NCBI GenBank assembly: GCA_963457665.1
Contig: OY735231.1
Coordinates: 32,146,670 to 32,210,669, forward strand
DNA: 64,000 nucleotides
DNA from: Thysanoteuthis rhombus
Lineage: Eukaryota > Mollusca > Cephalopoda > Oegopsida > Thysanoteuthidae
Direction of reading: 5' to 3'
Part shown: positions 42,701 to 57,612 of the stretch, in pieces
How positions within the stretch are numbered: the stretch's first letter is position 1
Layout: each line of letters starts with the position of its first letter
The notes under the pieces: generated by a model
The model's database searches: none
What the model was told of the DNA's origin: nothing
Seen by the model: only the letters and a program-made list of their open reading frames with translations
Made by a program: the position numbers and the translations under genes

Positions 42701-45700
42701 TACTAATGAAAGATCGTTGAACAAGACAGAGGAAACTATGATCACTTAAGGGCAAGGTTTTTTAGGTAACAATAACCTGCTGATAACATTGCAAAGAATA
42801 TATTGAGGAAGTCGCTTATTGTGATCACTATAAATAAAGTGTTATGAATCAATTGATTTTGATAACAATAACTGTTTGATAACATTATCTATGATAAGTG
42901 GCTTTCTGTGTGATAATCTTTTCAAACAAATCAAAAGAAAAAAAAAAAAAGAATATCATTAACCATTCGGAACAGTCAAAATGACTCTCTTCAGGGGCCA
43001 GTCCAGAAAGTATGATTTCAAGTTAGCATCATTATTACCAGAGAGTGGATTGTCTTAGGGTCATAACAAAATCCAACTAACAAAATACATCATCTTCTCT
43101 GAGTTGTATACCTTCAGATAAGACAACCCAGGATGTATATTAACTCACTCAGAGGAAATGCGTGTCAATCTTCAATGGTTGGTTTTTCTGCATTCCAGAA
43201 AATACTGCTATTAGTTTGACCATCTTACTCTGGAATCTTCAATTTTTGGTGTCCTAAAATGCTAAAAGAAAAATACAACCCATACTTGGCAACAGTCGGT
43301 CATATCCTCAGTGAGTTTTACTCTAATTGGTGGCCAAGTTGGATCAAGACAGCGCAACTGGTTCTCAAGATATTCAAAATGGCTGGATATTCTCTGGAGA
43401 GACCTTGTTTATGTAACCATTATATTTAAAGAAAGTTTTGATGCATTCGTTTGAATAAATCCTTCCATCGCTAGTTATAAGTATTTTATAGTATTGATAA
43501 AAAAATGATTTTTTTTTTATACAAACGCCCATTGCTTTTGATTTTATGATACTCAAAGAGAAACAGAGAAAATCCTATTCAAACATCTTTTCATGAGAAA
43601 CTAACTAGTTTTGATTGCACTGAAATAAAATTAGTATTGATCTATTTCAGACACAACTTTCTCACATGAAGGACTTTATGCAGGAAAATAACCTACAAAA
43701 GCAACAGAACGATCAGCAGATAAAGCTCAAAGAATTGTCAGTAACAAAACAGCATGATGAATACATTGTGGAACAGTTGAACCGAATCATAGCAGAGAGG
43801 GATGAAAAGATCAGAAGTCTTTCAGAAAGTCTTCAGCACTTATCTGGTGAAAAGGTAAGTAAAATGAGAGCCATAAAAGAAAGTGGATGTGTGTTCAATG
43901 CTGATGCATTTGTACCTCTCTGACAACCTTGGAACGCAGCCATTGCTGGACTACAGAAAATGCTGGAGAAAAAACTTTTTTTCATACTATTACGTAGAAA
44001 TTTTAGCAGTTTATCTATTTCTAATGATTTTTCTAATAGTGTGGAAAATAGAATGGTACATTCTTAATATAATTTATACAATATAAATTGTATTATAATA
44101 ATTGAAAATCATTTATGTCTGCCTATGATTTTTTTTATTGGTAGTGTTGAAAACGATTTTTAAAGTTCAGAAAAACTTAATAAATACATGGTTAATCTTA
44201 TGCTGGAATGAACATCGAAAGGTATCAACTTTATATTCCTTCAATAAGGTTTCAACTGCGTTTAGGATTTTATGTATTCAGTTTAACATGCCCATTTATA
44301 TAATACTAAATTATGGTTTAAACTACGGTTTGAAACCAAATCAAAGAATTTTAGTGGCAGATCTACAAACTAATGGTATGGAAGTTTCTGGAAGAGTACC
44401 GGATTAAAAGGGTACAACCTATAATTAGCTTTACTGTAACATTGTAGTACTGGTTGATGTTACGCATGTCATATTTTATCTGTGGGAACAGTAAATGTGG
44501 ATTGTCTGTCAGCCAATCATAAGCAAGCACATTTGAGTGATGTCTCTGCCTGACCGGTAACCAATGCTGAAGTCAGCAGAGTGGATTAGTTAGTGGACTA
44601 CCTATGTTGATGTGTGCAGTGTTCCTACATTGGTAGCAGTCTCCTAGTGCATGTTCATTAAAGTGGCCACCCAAACTGGAAAATAAATTTAACTATGAGA
44701 GTTGGAAGCAGAACATTAGCATATGGAGTGAATTAACCACATTACCCAAATGCCAGAACGGTGTCATCAGAAATTATTGTAGATGATTTGATAAAAGAAA
44801 ATGATGTCAATATATCACTGAAGAAACTTGATGGTTTGTTTTTTCCACGGAGACTATTCACTGCAGGAGTTTTTCTTTCCATAGGCCGCTATTCACCACA
44901 TTTTATATTTTTTCCATTTTACAACCATCAGAAAATGCCAACATAGGTGACTTTCAACTTATATATTTCAAATTTAGAAATGAAGAAATGAAACTGCTGG
45001 ATCCAGTCATGGCATTCTTACTGTTAGCCTTGTCCAAATTATCAGAAAGTGAAATTCATTTAGTATTGTCTGCTATTTATAAGATAACCTATAACAAAAT
45101 GAAATCAATTCTAAAGCATGATTTTGGTTCAGAAATTAGTTTACCAGCTTCATTTTCTGACAATCTATTGATTACCTTGAATGTTGAGGTAAAAGTAGAA
45201 CTAGTTTTTCATTAAGTGAATGAATCTCCAAGGTCATGGTTGATCACATTCTAGAGCAAGTAGCATTTAGCATGGTTGCAATATCTGTGGTATGTTGACC
45301 AGTGTTAACCAAGAACAACCAGTTAACCTAGGATGTAATTGGAAGCTTAATTTATTTAGACGAGGTAATGAAGTATCATGGTGTCTTATTTTTGACTTAT
45401 ATTTACATTGAGTTTGCCAATGTTCACATGCAAACAGAAATAGCGGTAAGAAAGAAGGTAGTTCTGAAAAGGTTCAATTATCTCATTTCATGGCATATAT
45501 GAAAAGTGTGTCAAAAGAAACAAAATTACAGACTTTGATAACTGAATCGAAAGATTATTCAGAATTGGATACTGGTTGCTCAAAAATGGTTTATAGTTGT
45601 CTGCGGTCATTAAGACGTTTGACTCTCCCATGTTGGATTTGAAGTGCAAGTGTTCATATCACTACAGATTTTGTTGAATGTAATATCCCTTTCTTAGTGA

Positions 45701-48700
45701 GCTGTAGAAGAAAGCAAAAATAGTGTAGAATTTTAATAATGATTCCAACCAGATTGGCTGAAAGAGAATCAAACTTTTGAAAACTATACTAGGGCACTAC
45801 AGCCTCCCGTTATCCTTATGACTATGTCAAGAATTGCAAGCTATTGTTATGCAATCCATTGATGCTGTTGTACAGAAAGTAGCTTTGAAATTACTCAAAC
45901 AATTTGGTCACCCCACCGCTGAAAAACTGACAAGTTTATTAAAAAAATGCTAAAATGAATAATTATGTACTAGAAAAAGAAATAAATTTGGCAAGTCAGT
46001 CATGTGATATTTGTATGGAGTATAAAAATCCAATCCTCGTCCTAGTGTAAGTATCCCTTTGGCAACACAATTTAATGAAACAATTGTTATGGATCTAAAA
46101 GTATGGGGGAAATTATATTTTCTAGTTATTGTTGATCTTGCTACCAGATTGTATATGACAACTGTGATTCATGATAAACAATTGGAAACTATGATTAAAG
46201 CCTTCTTTTTGTACTGGGCATCCACCTTTGAGGCTCCTAAAAAGTTGTTGTCGGACAATGGTTGTGAAAGCAACAACAGTGAAATACATCAGTTTGATGA
46301 AGCACTTAATGGAAAAATTATGACCATTGCAACTGAAAGTCTCTGGAGTAATGAAATTTGCAAACAACTAAGTGCTGTAATTGTTGATATGGTTAGTAAG
46401 ATGCTTACTGAGACTTCATGTGATATTGATGTTGCATTTTTAGGGGCTGTGTTTGCTAATAATGCATTGTCAGATAACAAGACTGTCACAAAAGCTCGAT
46501 TACTGACACGTGAGCTCAAAGAGAACACACCGTATTTGCAAAAAGATTCTCCGACATCTTTGATGTAATCAGTACGTTTGGCTATATGTTTAGCCATTTT
46601 TAAACCATAGCAGATCCACACAGTGGATGTGAAAGAAGTTTACCTACAAGGAAATGAAATTGAGTGTAACGTTTCTATAACCTTCCTCTGAATGCTTCAA
46701 TGAGAAGTTGTGGAAGTTGAAAAAGACTGTATATGTTTCATGTGATACAGTTAGGATGTGGTATATACAAGAGAATAGTGAGTTAATTATTGGTTCAGAT
46801 ATGTTCCCATGACACATAATTGTTCACTTGGTATAGTGAAGGCTGATTAGTAGGCATTATATGTGTGTACATAGATGATTTTCTGTGGACAGGAACCAGA
46901 GCTTTTGAGAAGTGTGTTATGACAGAAATACATGATCTGTTCTCCAGGCACCAAACTCGTTCAAATATACTGGACTCAATGTTTCTACCACTGACAATGG
47001 CGTTACAATTGATCAATTTTAATAGGTGTCTACACACTGCTTTTAAGTTATCAACGTGCTGCTTTGAGAATGAGCAAACTATAATTGTGAGAAAGCTGTA
47101 TAATTGGTTTTATTTGGCCAACTCAAGTGCATTGTTACACCAATAGACCAGATATAGACTTCAAAACCTGTGATATAAGCATGTCATATAATAAGGCTAC
47201 TGTTGGTGACTTATTATGCCTAAACGGATTAATTTTGTGTATGACTGCAGATCACACGAGAATTGCATTTCCCAAGTTGAATTCTATTGAATTTCATGGT
47301 AAGGAATGTTATTCAGATGCATCATTTGCCAATCTTCCCAATTGAGGTTCACACGAACGTTTCATCATTTTTCTCAAGGATTCATTTGGAGCTGCTTGTC
47401 CCATTCATTGACAGACTAAAAAAGTGTGACAAGTCGTCGAATCAACTCTCTCTGCAGGAACTTTGACCCTTCTTGATTGTGCGGAAGCTGCTGTTTATAT
47501 AGCAAATATATTACAAGAAATTATGTGTTCATACATTAAAATAAATTGTATAATTGATAACAAGAGCCTATTTGATGCAATTCACTCTTCAAGAAGTCTT
47601 TAAGAGTGGAGATTGAGTGTAGATGTGGCTGTTTTATGTGATATACTGGACAGAGAAGTGACTAAGGTTTTGTGGGTAGCTAGATCTCAGCAACTTGCTG
47701 ATTGCTTCAGCAATGTCACACCCCATCTGGTGTTCCTATATTGCCTGTTACCTGGAGTCGTTAGAGTAAACCAGTCAGTGGACTACCTATGGCGATTGTG
47801 TACTTTCTTCTCACATGTCACATCAGAACATACAGGATTGAAAATCCATTCATATCTCACCATATTGCTGGCTGATTAGTGCATTAGGCATTGGTATCCT
47901 TATTAAGTGGTAAAGGAATCACTAGATTTTTATTGCCATTAGGAGTGACCATTCTAGTGAAATCATTTGCTAGGAGTCTCATCTCTGACTTTTTTCTAAT
48001 TTTGGGCTGCTAGTTATATTAGCCCCCCCCCAATAATAAATTATCAGAATTGATCTAAGAAGATAAATTCTGGTATATAGTGTGTTCACTGCTTAAACGC
48101 AAAAACAAGTTTAGTGTGAGGGGGCCAGATTTAGCATTGTTAATTATATTAGCCCCCTAAAATATAAATAACCAGAATCGATCTAAGGAGATAAATCCTG
48201 GTAAGTAGCGTGTTTGTTGCTTAAGCACAAAAACAATGTTAGTACACAGTTAGTTGGATCATTAAAAAAACGAAGAAATAAGAACAGACAAAGAAGTAAA
48301 CAACAGTGCCAGGTTTGAGTCATGAGTGAATTAAAATAAATGAGGACCGGAGTTTCTGCCGACACGAATATGTGGAGGGATCTACCAGGATAAGAGATGT
48401 AGAGATAGGAAGGATGAAGGGAAAGGAATGTCACTAAGTAAATGTGAGATAGAGTCTATAGAATGTCCGTCAGTATGGTCATCCTAGTTGTAGCCACTGA
48501 GAATTTATCTCAGGAAGTCCGATCTAACTACATTGAGAGTGCTTAACTAAGATAGGATGCGTTTTTGAGATGAATATGTGATGATGCGTGTGTAAGAACA
48601 GAGTGTGTATAAAAACTATACTAAATATCCTAACTAAAGAAGAGAGAGAAGAGATGAACTTACCTCGGGGCTGTCAGAACAGAGAGAGAGAGAGAGAGAG

Positions 48701-51700
48701 TTTTACCGCCACAGTTTAAATATCGTAAAGATAAGAATCAGCTATCTGATTGGCAATTCTGTGTGACGTCAAAACGGGGAACTAAGAATTTACCATTTCT
48801 ACAGAGATATAGGGGTTAGAAGTAGATCCTTTCCAAAGAACAGATAACTCTGTTTATGAATAATTTTCTTTAGCTGGAAAGGTAGGTACTACACAAGTTT
48901 AGTATATGGTTAGTTTGATTGTTAACAAATGCGAAAAGAAGAACAAACAAATAGGTTAACAACAATAATGAATTTTAATTCATGAATGAATTAGAATAAA
49001 GAAGGACTGGGGTTTTCTGCTGACACAAATATGTTTGGAGAGATCTACCATGATAAGGATAAGGAAAAAGAGAGAATGAAGGGAAAGGAATGTCACTTAC
49101 CGAATGCAAGATTGAGCCTTTAGATTGTCCGTCAGTTTTGGTCATTTAAATTATAGTCACTAAAACGTTATCTTTGGAAGTCCAACCTAACTACCTTGAG
49201 AGGGCTCAACTTAGATAGGATGTGTTCTTGGATATGAAAGAAGAATAGATTACTTTTATATCAGAGGGTGTGTGTAAAAAGTAGATGTGTGTAAAAACTA
49301 TATAAACTACCCCAACTAAAGAGAGAGCGAAAAGAGTGAGCTTACCTCGAGACCATCAGAACAGTAAGAGAGAGTGATAGTTTTACTGCCACAGTTTAAA
49401 TACTGTAAAGATAACGATCAGTTATCTTATTGGTAGCTCTGTGTGATGTCAAAGAGGAAGCAACAAAGAATTTATCATTTGTACAGAGATTTACGACTGT
49501 GTAAGGAATTGCATGTAGATCCCTGCCAAGGGCAGATAACTCCATATATGTGTAATTTTCTTTGCTGGTCAATACACTAACAATAAATCTATTATTTTCT
49601 GTCTGAATCTTTTAGATGAGGGAATATCATTATGTAAAGCTTTTGCCGGCTTTTGTCCTCATTTTTTGAACACAATGTTTCGGCCGTTGTACCCTACGCC
49701 CATCCTCAGATGATGAAGAAATAAATCAATTCATCATCTGAAGATGGCTGTTGGGTACAATGGTCGAAATGTGTTAAAAAAATGAACCAAGATGAGAACA
49801 GAAGTCCACTAAAAACTTTATGTAAGAATCTGTTATTGTTCTCGTATAGGTAATCAAAGCTTGGCAAATATCTGTAATTCTCATAAATTCGTTATCAGCA
49901 AAGCTTGGTGAATTATAGAGATTCACTCATTGTTTGTACTTGCTAACCTTTTTCAGACTCGAAAGGGAGAAATGTTCCATCTTGCACCAGTTGCAGATTC
50001 CAGCACAGAGAAAAACAATAGTGAAAGTGCCATGATACAAGAATATATCTTCAATTCTAATAAGTAAGTACAGTAAGTAACAGTGGCATAAGGTGCTCTG
50101 TATGTCGGGTGTGCTCTCTTCTACAGATGTACAAAAGCACAAAAAATATCTTTGTGCTTGTAAAAAGCAACAGATAGTAAAAACCTTTTTGGTAAAATGT
50201 AGGGAAGGTGGTCCTGATTGTAAATTGTGAAGTTTCACACCCATACTCATATTGTAGACTATTACTACTCTCCTGAATTTGATCTCAGTCGGATACCTAA
50301 CAATCATGGCTTTGGGCCTTACTAAGTGTAGTAAATAACTGAGTGTTTGGCATAGAGTGCAAATAAATTCCTTTTTATTTAAGACTATTTGAAGACAAAA
50401 CTAATCAAATCCATGGAATAAACATGATTTTGAAACAACAGAGAAGCGCAAATGAGTTTTAGTATTTTTCTAGGGGGATGCAGATGCACCCTGTTGCACC
50501 CGTCCCGTATGGACGCCTATGCACACTTCTCCTCCCGTGCATGTCAAAACTTCATGTGTAGTGTCTCTGCTTATGAACTCTTGAAAGTGTCTCGTTATTA
50601 CCTATGAATTTCACATCCCTATTTTGGGGGTCATGGTTTTGGAACCCCAAATTCATTGTTACAATTTCAAGTGCCAGACAATTTTTTAATTCCGAGTTTT
50701 TATCGTTCTTTCTGCGCTCATTTCTTCACATACCAAAATCTAGATGATCGTGAATTCCTCCAAACTTTCACTTTATACCCTACTAGCCTAGTACCCATAA
50801 AAAATTATGTTTATCATTTGATAAGTCATAGAAATATATATATATATATATTTTTATCATAGTATAAATATATTAATTGCTATCAAATAGAGGCATACGT
50901 TGAATGAAATTTATTTTTCTGTTGATTTTCTGTAATCCTTCATATTTTCTGTTTTTTAATTATATCAAAAGATAGAAGGCAACAAATTTAGTTAAAAAAA
51001 CAAAATAGTAGTAGTAGTAGTAGCAGAAGTAGTACCAGCAGCTGTTGCCTGCCTAAATCAATGAACAAACACATGCAGACACATTTTGTGTCTTTTTTTC
51101 TCTCGATACCTCTCTTTCTGGTTGCTTCAGTGTGACAGAAAACTTACAAACATGCAAAGAAAGTGACATTGACTTTTATAAGACTGTTTAACTGATGCTG
51201 GCTGTAACAGCCATAGATGTAAGAGTGGCTGTAGTCAGTGTTTCCAATTTTTCTTTCCCAACAGTTCCAGCGTAAACAGAGCTGATATACGCGAGGAACA
51301 TCCACAGACCATGACTTCCATGCAGGAAAAGACCACTGAAGAGTTTACGAATGAAACAAATCTGAATTCTGGACAAGGAGATCAGTTAAAAACAGTTAAA
51401 GATCGGTGAGAAAAAAAGGACATTGTCCGCCATTTTGAATTTATTAGTGATAGGGATCAGGGAAGGAAATAGGGGTGGGGGCTACGCAGGTATACAGTGT
51501 ATACCTACTTCTCAAATTACAACTTTAATGTATGTTCAATTTCTACCAATGGAGACATTACCATATAGTTAATTCCAAAAACCAAGCCTTACCCAGAGCC
51601 TTACCTAGTTCCCCAAAGCCATTTCCATCACTGATAAAATAGTTACATGAAAAATGTTCACATGATAAAAGCTCTCACAAAAATTCATCATCAGCCTTTT

Positions 51701-54700
51701 GGTGTTCGTTGTTGGACATAGACCTTCCCCAAGATTTGCCAGATTTCTCTATTGTGGGCATCACGGACTCAGTACTTTCTAAACTTATTTAGTTTGCTAC
51801 ACCATCTTATATTTTGTCAGCTCTGGTTTTGTATATGATTTCTAAGGATCCACGTTGTGAGCCGTGATTGTGTGCTATTCTCGCAAAATGACTAGCCAGT
51901 TGTCATTTAACTTTTGTTATGGATTCTATGGCATTTTGGAGTCCTGTTTTTCCTCTAATATATTGTGTTGTCTTGTGATCTCATTATGTTATGTTGAGCA
52001 TGATTCTCTTTTGTGCACGTTACCCACAGAAAGAAGCCAACATGCAAAAGATTTTTGTTGCCCCACATAAATTCATATTGATACTTCAGAAAGCAAAACT
52101 TCTGTTTAGAAAATAGTTTTTCTCACATTGGTATTTGGGCATATATGTTTGTACATTTTTAATAACCAACTGATAACATTAAGCAAGGGATAGAAAAAAT
52201 TGGAACAATTCAAATTCGCTGTTATAGATATACTTTCATTATTATAGATTCATTGTTATAACCAACTTCATAAGATAAAAAATTCAAATCCGTTTTAAAT
52301 GATTTTTATTCATCTTGAATTATTTTTAATCAATTTCAAGGAAAGTGTTTGGGACCGAGTGATTTCGATAACAATACCTATTTGATTATCTATGATTATT
52401 ATATTTGTTGAACTCTAATAGGATCATGTGTAGAATAATCACCCCAGATTTGATCCATCTGAAAAGTTCAAATTTCAGATGACGTCCCATAATACATCAG
52501 AAGTCTCAAAGAAAAATAAACAAATTTGTGTAATTTTATCTCAATCCAACTTTTTTTTTTAGCACAATCTTTTTTTGATTAGACGAACTTAGATCAAATT
52601 AAAACTGTATATATTTTATTTTGTAAAGTTAATTGAATAGAATTTTGGTTAAATCATAACTACCTTTTTATCAGCCTGACATCAGGATGTACATTGTACA
52701 TATGTTCTCTTAGTTAACCTTCAAAGCCTGCAATGAAAGAAAAACCAGAGCAAATAATAACACAAGTTGCCATGTTTTTTTTATAGTATTAATATCAATA
52801 TTTCACAATGTTTGTGCTTTTTTTCAATGAATTTGTTTACTTTCCCTTCAGACTTCTGACGTACTATGTAACGTCATCCAGTATAAGCTGAAGACTTGAA
52901 CTTTTCAGGGGGATCAGATCTAGAACGGTCTCTCTAATCATATTCCCTTCAAAATGCAGGATGAACAACATCTCTATCTAATGAGCAAGATCCCAATAAC
53001 TGCACTCAGAATATGAATTGAATCTTGAAATTTCTTTTGCCGAAACAAATCGATTAAAGATTTTTTTTTAATTCTTTAGTTTAATTTTCGTTGCTTTGAA
53101 ATAATTATAGATTTCTTTCTCTTCAGTAACAGTATTTTTCTTGGTTTTATTTTTTTTTTATAGATGTTGAAAAAAGAGCGAAAAGGAAAATGTCTATCAG
53201 CAATTTTCCATTAATGTACATAAATTAAAGTGTGCTCTCATTCATTTATTTCAATTGAAAGAATCTATTAAAAAGATTTGCTTGGGAATCAGTTTCAACA
53301 TAAAAGTAATTTCATATTTTTGATGAGGATGATCACACAGTTTTATTTGTATTTTTCAAACTGAAAATAGATTTCTATTTGTTAGAGAAACTCTTTCCCA
53401 GTCTATAACTTTTCCCAAGCTAAAAAAATTATGGCATTAGCTTTTGGTTGGGACCAAATGAAAAAAAAGGTTGAATTATATTAAGAGACAAGTTTGAATT
53501 AATTTAATTTAAAAAGTTAACATTTGCTACGATTGAAGCATTGAGCGTAATTATTTGATTATTCTGCTTACATTTACCATATTTTCTGGTGGATAAGACA
53601 GATGGGGCCTTATTTAACTGTAACAAAAATTATTTTCAATGTGGACATTTTTCTATGTAGGCTTCTTTCATTTGGGCTTTTTGCTGTGGGGAATTTTTGT
53701 GTGGCCATCTTCCCGACCACTGGATGAAACACTGGTGACCAATGCAAATCCAAGGAATAGAATGTTGATTTTTTAAATTAAATCAATTCAATAGAACCAA
53801 TGTCATTGTCCAATAGGTGCTTGATGGAAAGATTATACATATACAAAAATATTTAATGAATTTTCCCAAAATATTGATGTAAATAATATTCAAATATAAA
53901 CATTTAGAAGAAAATGTCGAAATTGCTTGTTATTTTAACTGTAGACGAAGTATTTCTTTTCAATTCTGGTTGGAGTGTTAATATAACCTAAATCTTCCTA
54001 ACACGGTTTCTTTCTCTCTGATTTAGTGTGTTATTCATTAAGCTATTTGGGAATAAGTGTTTTTATTGGGTGACTTTATACAACAAACTGGAGCTAATTG
54101 CTTTTTACTTGAAGTTAGTTATTTTATTTTATTTTTTGTTCTTTTTGGGTTTTTTTTAGATATTTTATAAATGTAGTAAGTAGTAAAGTGAAAGAATTTG
54201 TTTCTACTTATTTTGGAGGGAGTTGGGCAGAAGAACACTTTTAAGGTAAGGTCATGCTCCCCTTACTGAGCATGTGTTTCCTAATGTATGTTATTTTCTT
54301 AAATAAAGATGTTTTCTTTTTCTTCTTCTTGGTGAACTGAGAAACGACATTGAATGGGATGTATTTTTCTATCAATTTTCCCCGTCTTTTCAATCTGGCT
54401 TTTAATGATTTCGAAACAAAACTGAATGAAAAATGAACTTCTTTTTTTTGACATGAGAAAAACATCAGTTTTTTCATGAAAAATCAGAGATGCATATAGT
54501 TGTTTTCTACTCTACTATAAAGGCATTAGTAGTAATAGTAGTTGTAGTGATGTTAATGCAAAGACACTGCTGCTTGCTTAGCATGTGAACATATAGACGC
54601 AAGCTTTATTTTAACCACTTCCACTGTTTGCTCTAACCTAACAGAAACCAACAAACAAATAAAAATTACATTGGCTTTTATGTAATGGGATATTGACTAA

Positions 54701-57297
54701 TTCAATGCAGGTTGAGGCCACAAAATACACAGCAAATATAAAAATGAATAATGTCAACAGAAACAAAAATGAATTAGGAACTTTTTGTTCATGGATACAA
54801 AAAGTGAAGTAGACATTTAAGATGTAGGAATCTTGGTGGACTCTGTTGACCTTCTTGGTGAAAATTGACATCCCACGAACATCAGAACATGAAAGTGAAG
54901 AAAAATTAATTCCTTCATCGTAATATTTACGTTCAGGATAATTCTTTGATTCACAAATGTAGATCTGTTGTCTGTGATGAACTAGAGTCAACTTTTGCAT
55001 GAGATACACGGCAAAATCCAAAAAGTTTTCACAAAAAATGGGGGGTCAACCTTTACATAAGATCAACTTTTACACAAGTATATATGGTATATTATTTGCA
55101 AACTGGAAACAGTTCTGATCACATTGGCCAAACCACTGATAAAAACAGTAAGGATTTGAATACTAGTCTAAATAACAAAGGGAATAATGACAACGACTTC
55201 TCTCTGAATTTTGGAGAACTGAAAATTACAACTTGTATGATGCCATATGTGTGGAATATACACAAAACATGATGACCATCAGCATAATAAGGTGTTGGTC
55301 CTTCATGTACCTTCAAAACAGTTCTTACCCCATCTGGTATAAGGATGTTAACTACAGGTCTTTCAAGTGCAGTAACTAATGTGGTTGAGATTTTCTAGTG
55401 TGAATTTAATGATTCACCACATCCCATGGGTGCTTAATGGGATTGAGATGGGAGTTTTGTGGCCAGATATTTAATTGTCTTTCTCATGTTTTGTTTCTTT
55501 TTCTTTTTCATTATGAGGTGAGCCAATAAATGAAATTGGTCTGGAAAATTATTGCAATTTCTTCAATTCTGTAAACCCCCCCCCCTCAACACCACAGGCT
55601 GTCATTATTCTTATCGGATGCTTGATCCTCATTCTATTCGTTCAGATTATCAGTTGCCGAAGAGAAAATCAATGTAACCGAAGACGACCATGAGCATTTG
55701 AGAAGAAACAGAGTTTCAGAAAGTGAAATTGCTGAAGAAGATGCCCTAAAAAATAATGGTAAATAAAGAGTATTGTCCATTTTTTTCTTTTCTTTTTACA
55801 ATAGGGAATTTCCCCGCAAAAATTTTTTAAAAAAATCACTTATTAGTGAATGAGTGATCTAAAAGCATTCAAATATTGTTATGAATATCATAACTTCATA
55901 CTAATACCCTTGGGAAAAACATGAAACCCCCACCCCTGAGTAAGTAGCAGGGCAGTTGGAAACCTTGATCTCTGAAAGGCAGTCCATCTAAGAAAAAGTT
56001 ACTCTGACAGAAAAATAACCTGCAGCTTTTCAGTTGTCATAGCTGGTCCCAACCTTGGGTGAAAGAGGAGGGTTGGGAGTGGAGCTAGCAACTCCACCCT
56101 GTGAAACCAACTTGCTGTTGAAACAGCAACAGAGTAGCTTTACAAAGAGACTTTAGGAATAAACTTCCCTAGTTTATTTAAGTTTCCCTAAATTATGATA
56201 GTTTAGAATTAAACATCCCACCCCATGGACTTCTTTAGGGGGAAGGATGTCCAATTGACAAAACATAGGGGTGAGGATGTTCTAATGGCCACTTTAATGA
56301 GGAGGATACTGAAATGATCCAAGTACTCTCAAATATTTTTTCTTATAAAGAGGAATAAATGTATAAGATATGTGCGATTTCGTATTTTGCAAATGTTGGT
56401 GTTCAAGTCCAGGTGAAAATCAGGATTTCAAATCCTGATTTTCCAAGCAGTCATCCTCATCATCATCATCAACCTTTTAGCGTCCGTCATTGGACATAGA
56501 CCTTCCCCAAGATTCACCACACCTCTCTATCATAGGCATCACTAGCCGGTATTTTCTGAATTTATCTAACTTGTCACACCATCTTACTTTCTGTCAGCCA
56601 CAATTTCACATATGATCTCTGGGGTTCCATGTGAGTCGTGATGTTAGCTCTATTAACATATTAACATACACTCCATATTCATTTCATCCATTTTAAGATT
56701 TACTTATTTCAAATCATTATGAAAATGTTGAAATTGGTATGGAATGTTTTTCTTCTTATGTTTCACATGATAAATTTATAAAAAAACACTGTTTGCATAC
56801 TTATTATTTTAATACCCAAATCAATTTTTATTGCCATCATTAATTGATATAATAAAAACAATCACCTTTCATTAATCCTAAATTGCCCACATAAAAAATG
56901 TCTGATCATTGTCTTACAGAAATCAACAATCAAGAACAATATCAGGTTAATTTTGGTGGCAGAAAGAGTATTTTATCAATCGATACCAGTTTAATTGATA
57001 GAGATGAACTGCAGACAGTGTAAGTAAAAGAAGAAGTATTAATTTGTTGATTTTTCTTTACTGATGTAGTAGGAGTGAAATGTCAGAGAAAGAAGGAAAA
57101 GGTAGTTTTAAACCTGATATTTTTATTTTCAATCTGTTGATTATTTTTCTGATGAGAGATCAAAGCAATTATCAATTTTTGAACACTATTTCCTTGACCT
57201 CAACTTCGGATGCCTCTAATTACAACTTCTCGGACATTGGTCTACGGCAACCAGATGAAAGAAATGCCAGTAAAAAATTGTTGATGCTTGACAATCG

Positions 57298-57330
<33 letters not shown>

Positions 57331-57579
57331 CCACCACCAATATCATCATCATCATCATCTTGCAACATGGCCAGCCCACTACCATTTGAGATCTTTAATG
57401 GATTCAATGATGTCCCTGACTCTTGTCTTTTCTCGGATGTACTGTGCTGTCTTGTGGTCTCTCTATGTGAGGTCCAGCATAATTCTTTCATGTGCACCTT
57501 GCATGGTTCATTACAAAGAAAAGTAGGTTAGTGATCACTTGGGCAAACCAAATACCACTCTGTAACTCTATACACACAT

Positions 57580-57612
<33 letters not shown>

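Noticed and set aside
46059-46568. Active integrase gene
   Set aside because: The frame is only a piece of a copia-like ruin with stops and frameshifts on both sides.
54638-55021. 127-codon minus-strand frame
   Set aside because: No recognisable motif, part overlaps a family C repeat, and composition is that of AT-rich intron.
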